From: Orrella dioscoreae
GTDB taxonomy: Bacteria > Pseudomonadota > Gammaproteobacteria > Burkholderiales > Burkholderiaceae_B
DNA: 64,000 nt
NCBI RefSeq assembly: GCF_900089455.2
Contig: NZ_LT907988.1
Span: 2,542,001 to 2,606,000 of the forward strand
Reading direction: 5' to 3'
A program made the position numbers and the translations under genes. Positions 61,791-64,000 of this stretch are shown piece after piece. The notes under the pieces were generated by a model. It did no database searches, was not told the DNA's origin, and saw nothing but the letters and a program-made list of their open reading frames with translations. Position 1 is the stretch's first letter, and the number at the start of each line of letters is the position of its first letter.

Positions 61791-63575
61791 TTACTTCTTG
61801 CGCACGGGCGGCAGGTCCGTGCAGGCGCCTTCGGCGGCTTCCGCCGCCAGGCCCACGGATTCGCCCAGCGTCGGGTGCGGGTGGATGGTCTTGCCGATAT
61901 CCACCATGTCCGCGCCCATTTCGATGGCAAGCGCCACTTCGCTGATGAGGTCGCCCGCATGGGTGCCGACGATGCCGCCGCCCAGGATGCGATGCGTCTC
62001 GGCGTCGAAGAGCAGCTTGGTGAAGCCTTCGTCGCGGCCGTTGGCGATGGCGCGGCCGGAGGCCTGCCACGGGAACAGGCCCTTCTCGACCTTGATGCCG
62101 TTCTTCTTGGCCTCGTCCTCGGTCAGGCCCACCCACGCCACTTCCGGATCGGTGTAGGCCACCGAGGGAATGACGCGCGCGTCGAAGAAGCTCTTCTGGC
62201 CGGCGATGACTTCGGCCGCCACGTGGCCTTCATGCACCGCCTTGTGGGCGAGCATGGGCTGGCCGACGATGTCGCCGATGGCGTAGATGTGCGGCACGTT
62301 GGTGCGCATCTGGCGATCGACCTCGATGAAGCCGCGGTCGGTCACCTGCACGCCCGCCTTGTCGGCGGCGATCTTCTTGCCATTGGGCGAGCGGCCCACG
62401 GCCTGCAGCACCAGGTCGTAGCGCTGGGGCTCTTTCGGCGCGCCTTCGCCTTCGAACGTGACGTAGATGCCGTCCTTCTTCGCCTCGGCCCCCACCGTCT
62501 TGGTGTTGAGCATGATGTTGTCGAAGCGCGGGGCGTTCATCTTCTGCCAGACCTTGACCAGGTCGCGGTCGGCGCCCTGCATCAGGCCGGGCAGCATCTC
62601 GACCACGTCCAGGCGCGCGCCCAGCGTGGAATAGACCGTGCCCATTTCCAGGCCGATGATGCCGCCGCCGATGATCAGCATCTTCTTGGGGATGGACTTC
62701 AGCTTCAGCGCGCCGGTCGAATCGACGATGCGCTCGTCGTCGGGCAGGAAGGGCAGCTTCACCGACTGGCTGCCCGCCGCGATGATCGCGCTGGCGAACT
62801 TCAGCGTCTGGGTCTTGCCGTCATCGCCCTTGACCGACAGGTGGTTGGGGTCGAGGAATTCCCCCACGCCCTGCACCACCGTGACCTTGCGCGCCCGGGC
62901 CATGCCGGCCAGGCCGCCGGTCAGCTTGCTGATCACGCCGTCCTTGAAGCCGCGCAGCTTGTCCAGGTCGATCTTGGGCTCGCCGAAGGTGATGCCGTGA
63001 TCGGCCTGGGCGCGCGCCTCGTCGATGACCGCGGCGGTGTGCAGCAGCGCCTTGGAGGGAATGCAGCCCACGTTCAGGCACACGCCGCCCAGGGTGGCGT
63101 AACGCTCGACCAGCACCACGGACAGCCCCAGGTCGGCGGCGCGGAAGGCGGCCGAATAGCCGCCAGGGCCTGCGCCCAGCACCAGCACGTCGTACTGGCC
63201 ATCGGCCCCGCCCGTGTGCGTGGCAGCCTTCGGCGCGGGCTTGTCGTCCGCCTTGGCCTCGGCCTTGGCTTGCGGCTTGGCTTCGGCCTTGCCCTCCGGC
63301 TTCGCGGGTGCGTCGGCGGGCTGGGCGGCGCCTGCCGCTGCTTCCACTTCCACGACCACGCTGCCCTGCGACACCTTGTCGCCGACCTTGACCTTCACCG
63401 ACTTGACCACGCCGCCCTCGGACGCCGGGATTTCCATCGAGGCCTTGTCCGACTCGACCGTGATCAGGCTTTGTTCGGCCTTGATCGTGTCGCCCTCGGC
63501 CACCAGCACCTCGATGACTTCGACCGAGTCGAAATCGCCGATGTCGGGAACCTTGATTGCAGTGAGATTGCTCAT
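61791..63575 (-). CDS. lpdA: Dihydrolipoyl dehydrogenase (E3) with N-terminal lipoyl domain
   Basis: The E3 subunit of the pyruvate dehydrogenase complex, 594 residues. The N-terminal lipoyl domain has the modified lysine in [10 protein letters not shown] near residue 44. A linker rich in Ala, Lys and Pro (residues ~85-122) follows. The flavoprotein then has the redox pair CLNVGC near residue 170 and the C-terminal catalytic HPHPTLGE. An E3 with its own lipoyl domain is typical of Neisseria and Alcaligenaceae. It lies 12 bases after aceF. Confidence 0.96.
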   Translation of the reverse strand: MSNLTAIKVPDIGDFDSVEVIEVLVAEGDTIKAEQSLITVESDKASMEIPASEGGVVKSVKVKVGDKVSQGSVVVEVEAAAGAAQPADAPAKPEGKAEAKPQAKAEAKADDKPAPKAATHTGGADGQYDVLVLGAGPGGYSAAFRAADLGLSVVLVERYATLGGVCLNVGCIPSKALLHTAAVIDEARAQADHGITFGEPKIDLDKLRGFKDGVISKLTGGLAGMARARKVTVVQGVGEFLDPNHLSVKGDDGKTQTLKFASAIIAAGSQSVKLPFLPDDERIVDSTGALKLKSIPKKMLIIGGGIIGLEMGTVYSTLGARLDVVEMLPGLMQGADRDLVKVWQKMNAPRFDNIMLNTKTVGAEAKKDGIYVTFEGEGAPKEPQRYDLVLQAVGRSPNGKKIAADKAGVQVTDRGFIEVDRQMRTNVPHIYAIGDIVGQPMLAHKAVHEGHVAAEVIAGQKSFFDARVIPSVAYTDPEVAWVGLTEDEAKKNGIKVEKGLFPWQASGRAIANGRDEGFTKLLFDAETHRILGGGIVGTHAGDLISEVALAIEMGADMVDIGKTIHPHPTLGESVGLAAEAAEGACTDLPPVRKK

Positions 63576-63587
63576 GAACGCTCCCGT

Positions 63588-64000
63588 TTACAGCACGATG
63601 CGGCGGAAGTCCGCCAGCAGCGCGCCGACATAGGCGTTGAAGCGCGCGGCCGAGGCGCCGTCGATGACGCGGTGGTCATAGGACAGCGACAGCGGCAGCG
63701 TCAGGCGCGGCTGGAATTCCTTGCCGTTCCAGACAGGCTTGTGATACGAGCGCGACACACCCATGATGGCCACTTCAGGCGCATTGATGATGGGCGTGAA
63801 GTGCGTGCCGCCGATGCCGCCCAGCGACGAGATCGAGAAGCAGCCGCCCTGCATTTCCGAGGGCGACAGCTTGCCGTCGCGGGCCTTCTTGGCCAGTTCG
63901 GACGTCAGTTGCGCCAGTTCGGCCACGCCCTTCTTGTCGGCGTCGCGGATGACCGGCACCACCAGGCCATTCGGCGTGTCGGCGGCGAAACCGATGTGGT
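63588..64000 (-). CDS. aceF: Dihydrolipoyllysine acetyltransferase (E2), C-terminal part (partial)
   Basis: The last ~137 residues of the pyruvate dehydrogenase E2 catalytic domain; the 5' part lies beyond the right edge. The catalytic HRVIDG motif is 25 residues before the end, and [26 protein letters not shown] (core [10 protein letters not shown]) precedes it. The order aceF-lpdA supports the assignment to pyruvate rather than 2-oxoglutarate dehydrogenase. Confidence 0.93.
   Translation of the reverse strand, partial: HIGFAADTPNGLVVPVIRDADKKGVAELAQLTSELAKKARDGKLSPSEMQGGCFSISSLGGIGGTHFTPIINAPEVAIMGVSRSYHKPVWNGKEFQPRLTLPLSLSYDHRVIDGASAARFNAYVGALLADFRRIVL

Overview
This is a GC-rich chromosomal segment that reads as a betaproteobacterium of the Burkholderiales, most likely an Alcaligenaceae member (Bordetella/Achromobacter-like). 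The evidence is a Bug/TctC-type binding protein, several high-affinity ABC operons, dihydrolipoyl dehydrogenase carrying its own lipoyl domain, the gmk-rpoZ-spoT order and oxyR beside recG. I see no tRNA, rRNA, CRISPR array, complete insertion sequence or prophage. Nearly every large overlapping frame opposite a real gene is a GC-rich shadow.

Layout. 1-0.75 kb: end of a metal-binding ABC lipoprotein/periplasmic protein. 0.8-7.1 kb (minus): a nitrite-assimilation operon nirB-nirD-cobA-nasR, then cysE. Its control region has a consensus sigma-54 promoter, a hexaloop hairpin and an intrinsic terminator, as expected for NasR (ANTAR) antitermination. 7.2-10.2 kb: EamA exporter, PQQ-type sugar dehydrogenase, glutathione transferase. 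10.2-15.2 kb (minus): livJ-HMGF branched-chain amino-acid importer. 15.6-20.8 kb: anaerobic block, with a split class III ribonucleotide reductase (nrdD catalytic part, separate glycyl-radical peptide, nrdG) facing ubiU-ubiV-ubiT for oxygen-independent ubiquinone synthesis. 20.9-23.3 kb: VUT transporter, proC, ubiA. 23.5-27.8 kb: ugpBAEC with a Pho-box-like site. 27.9-29.0 kb: an orphan second Liv-type binding protein. 29.2-32.8 kb: hydrolase-sbp-cysT-cysW without cysA. 32.8-35.0 kb: an Ada-AlkA fusion diverging from ogt. 35.1-39.4 kb (minus): ridA-recG-oxyR-dps. 39.5-43.4 kb: LysR regulator diverging from an AtuA-like pair plus a Bug protein.

43.4-47.5 kb is the most unusual part. Two tandem paralogues combine a Phd/YefM-like N-terminus with an IS5-type transposase N-terminal (DUF772-like) domain and have no catalytic transposase domain. 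They lie behind an AT-rich, dyad-dense spacer and downstream of a VreA-VreI-VreR-like cell-surface signalling cassette that has no beta-barrel receptor. 47.9-50.4 kb: NlpC/P60 hydrolase, SDR, sseA. 50.5-53.8 kb: gmk-rpoZ-spoT. 53.8-58.0 kb: Fur-box, ECF sigma, FecR and TonB receptor (iron uptake). 58.0-60.4 kb: glnHPQ. 60.5 kb-end: dinB, lpdA and the 3' end of aceF.

How it fits together: the window is mostly nutrient import (nitrite, sulfate, glycerol-phosphate, amino acids, iron), oxidative and alkylation repair, and an oxygen-independent growth module. Four of the ABC operons carry a strong stem-loop between the binding-protein gene and the first permease gene, which would let the binding protein be made in excess. 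All functional calls rest on reading the translated sequences; no database search was run.
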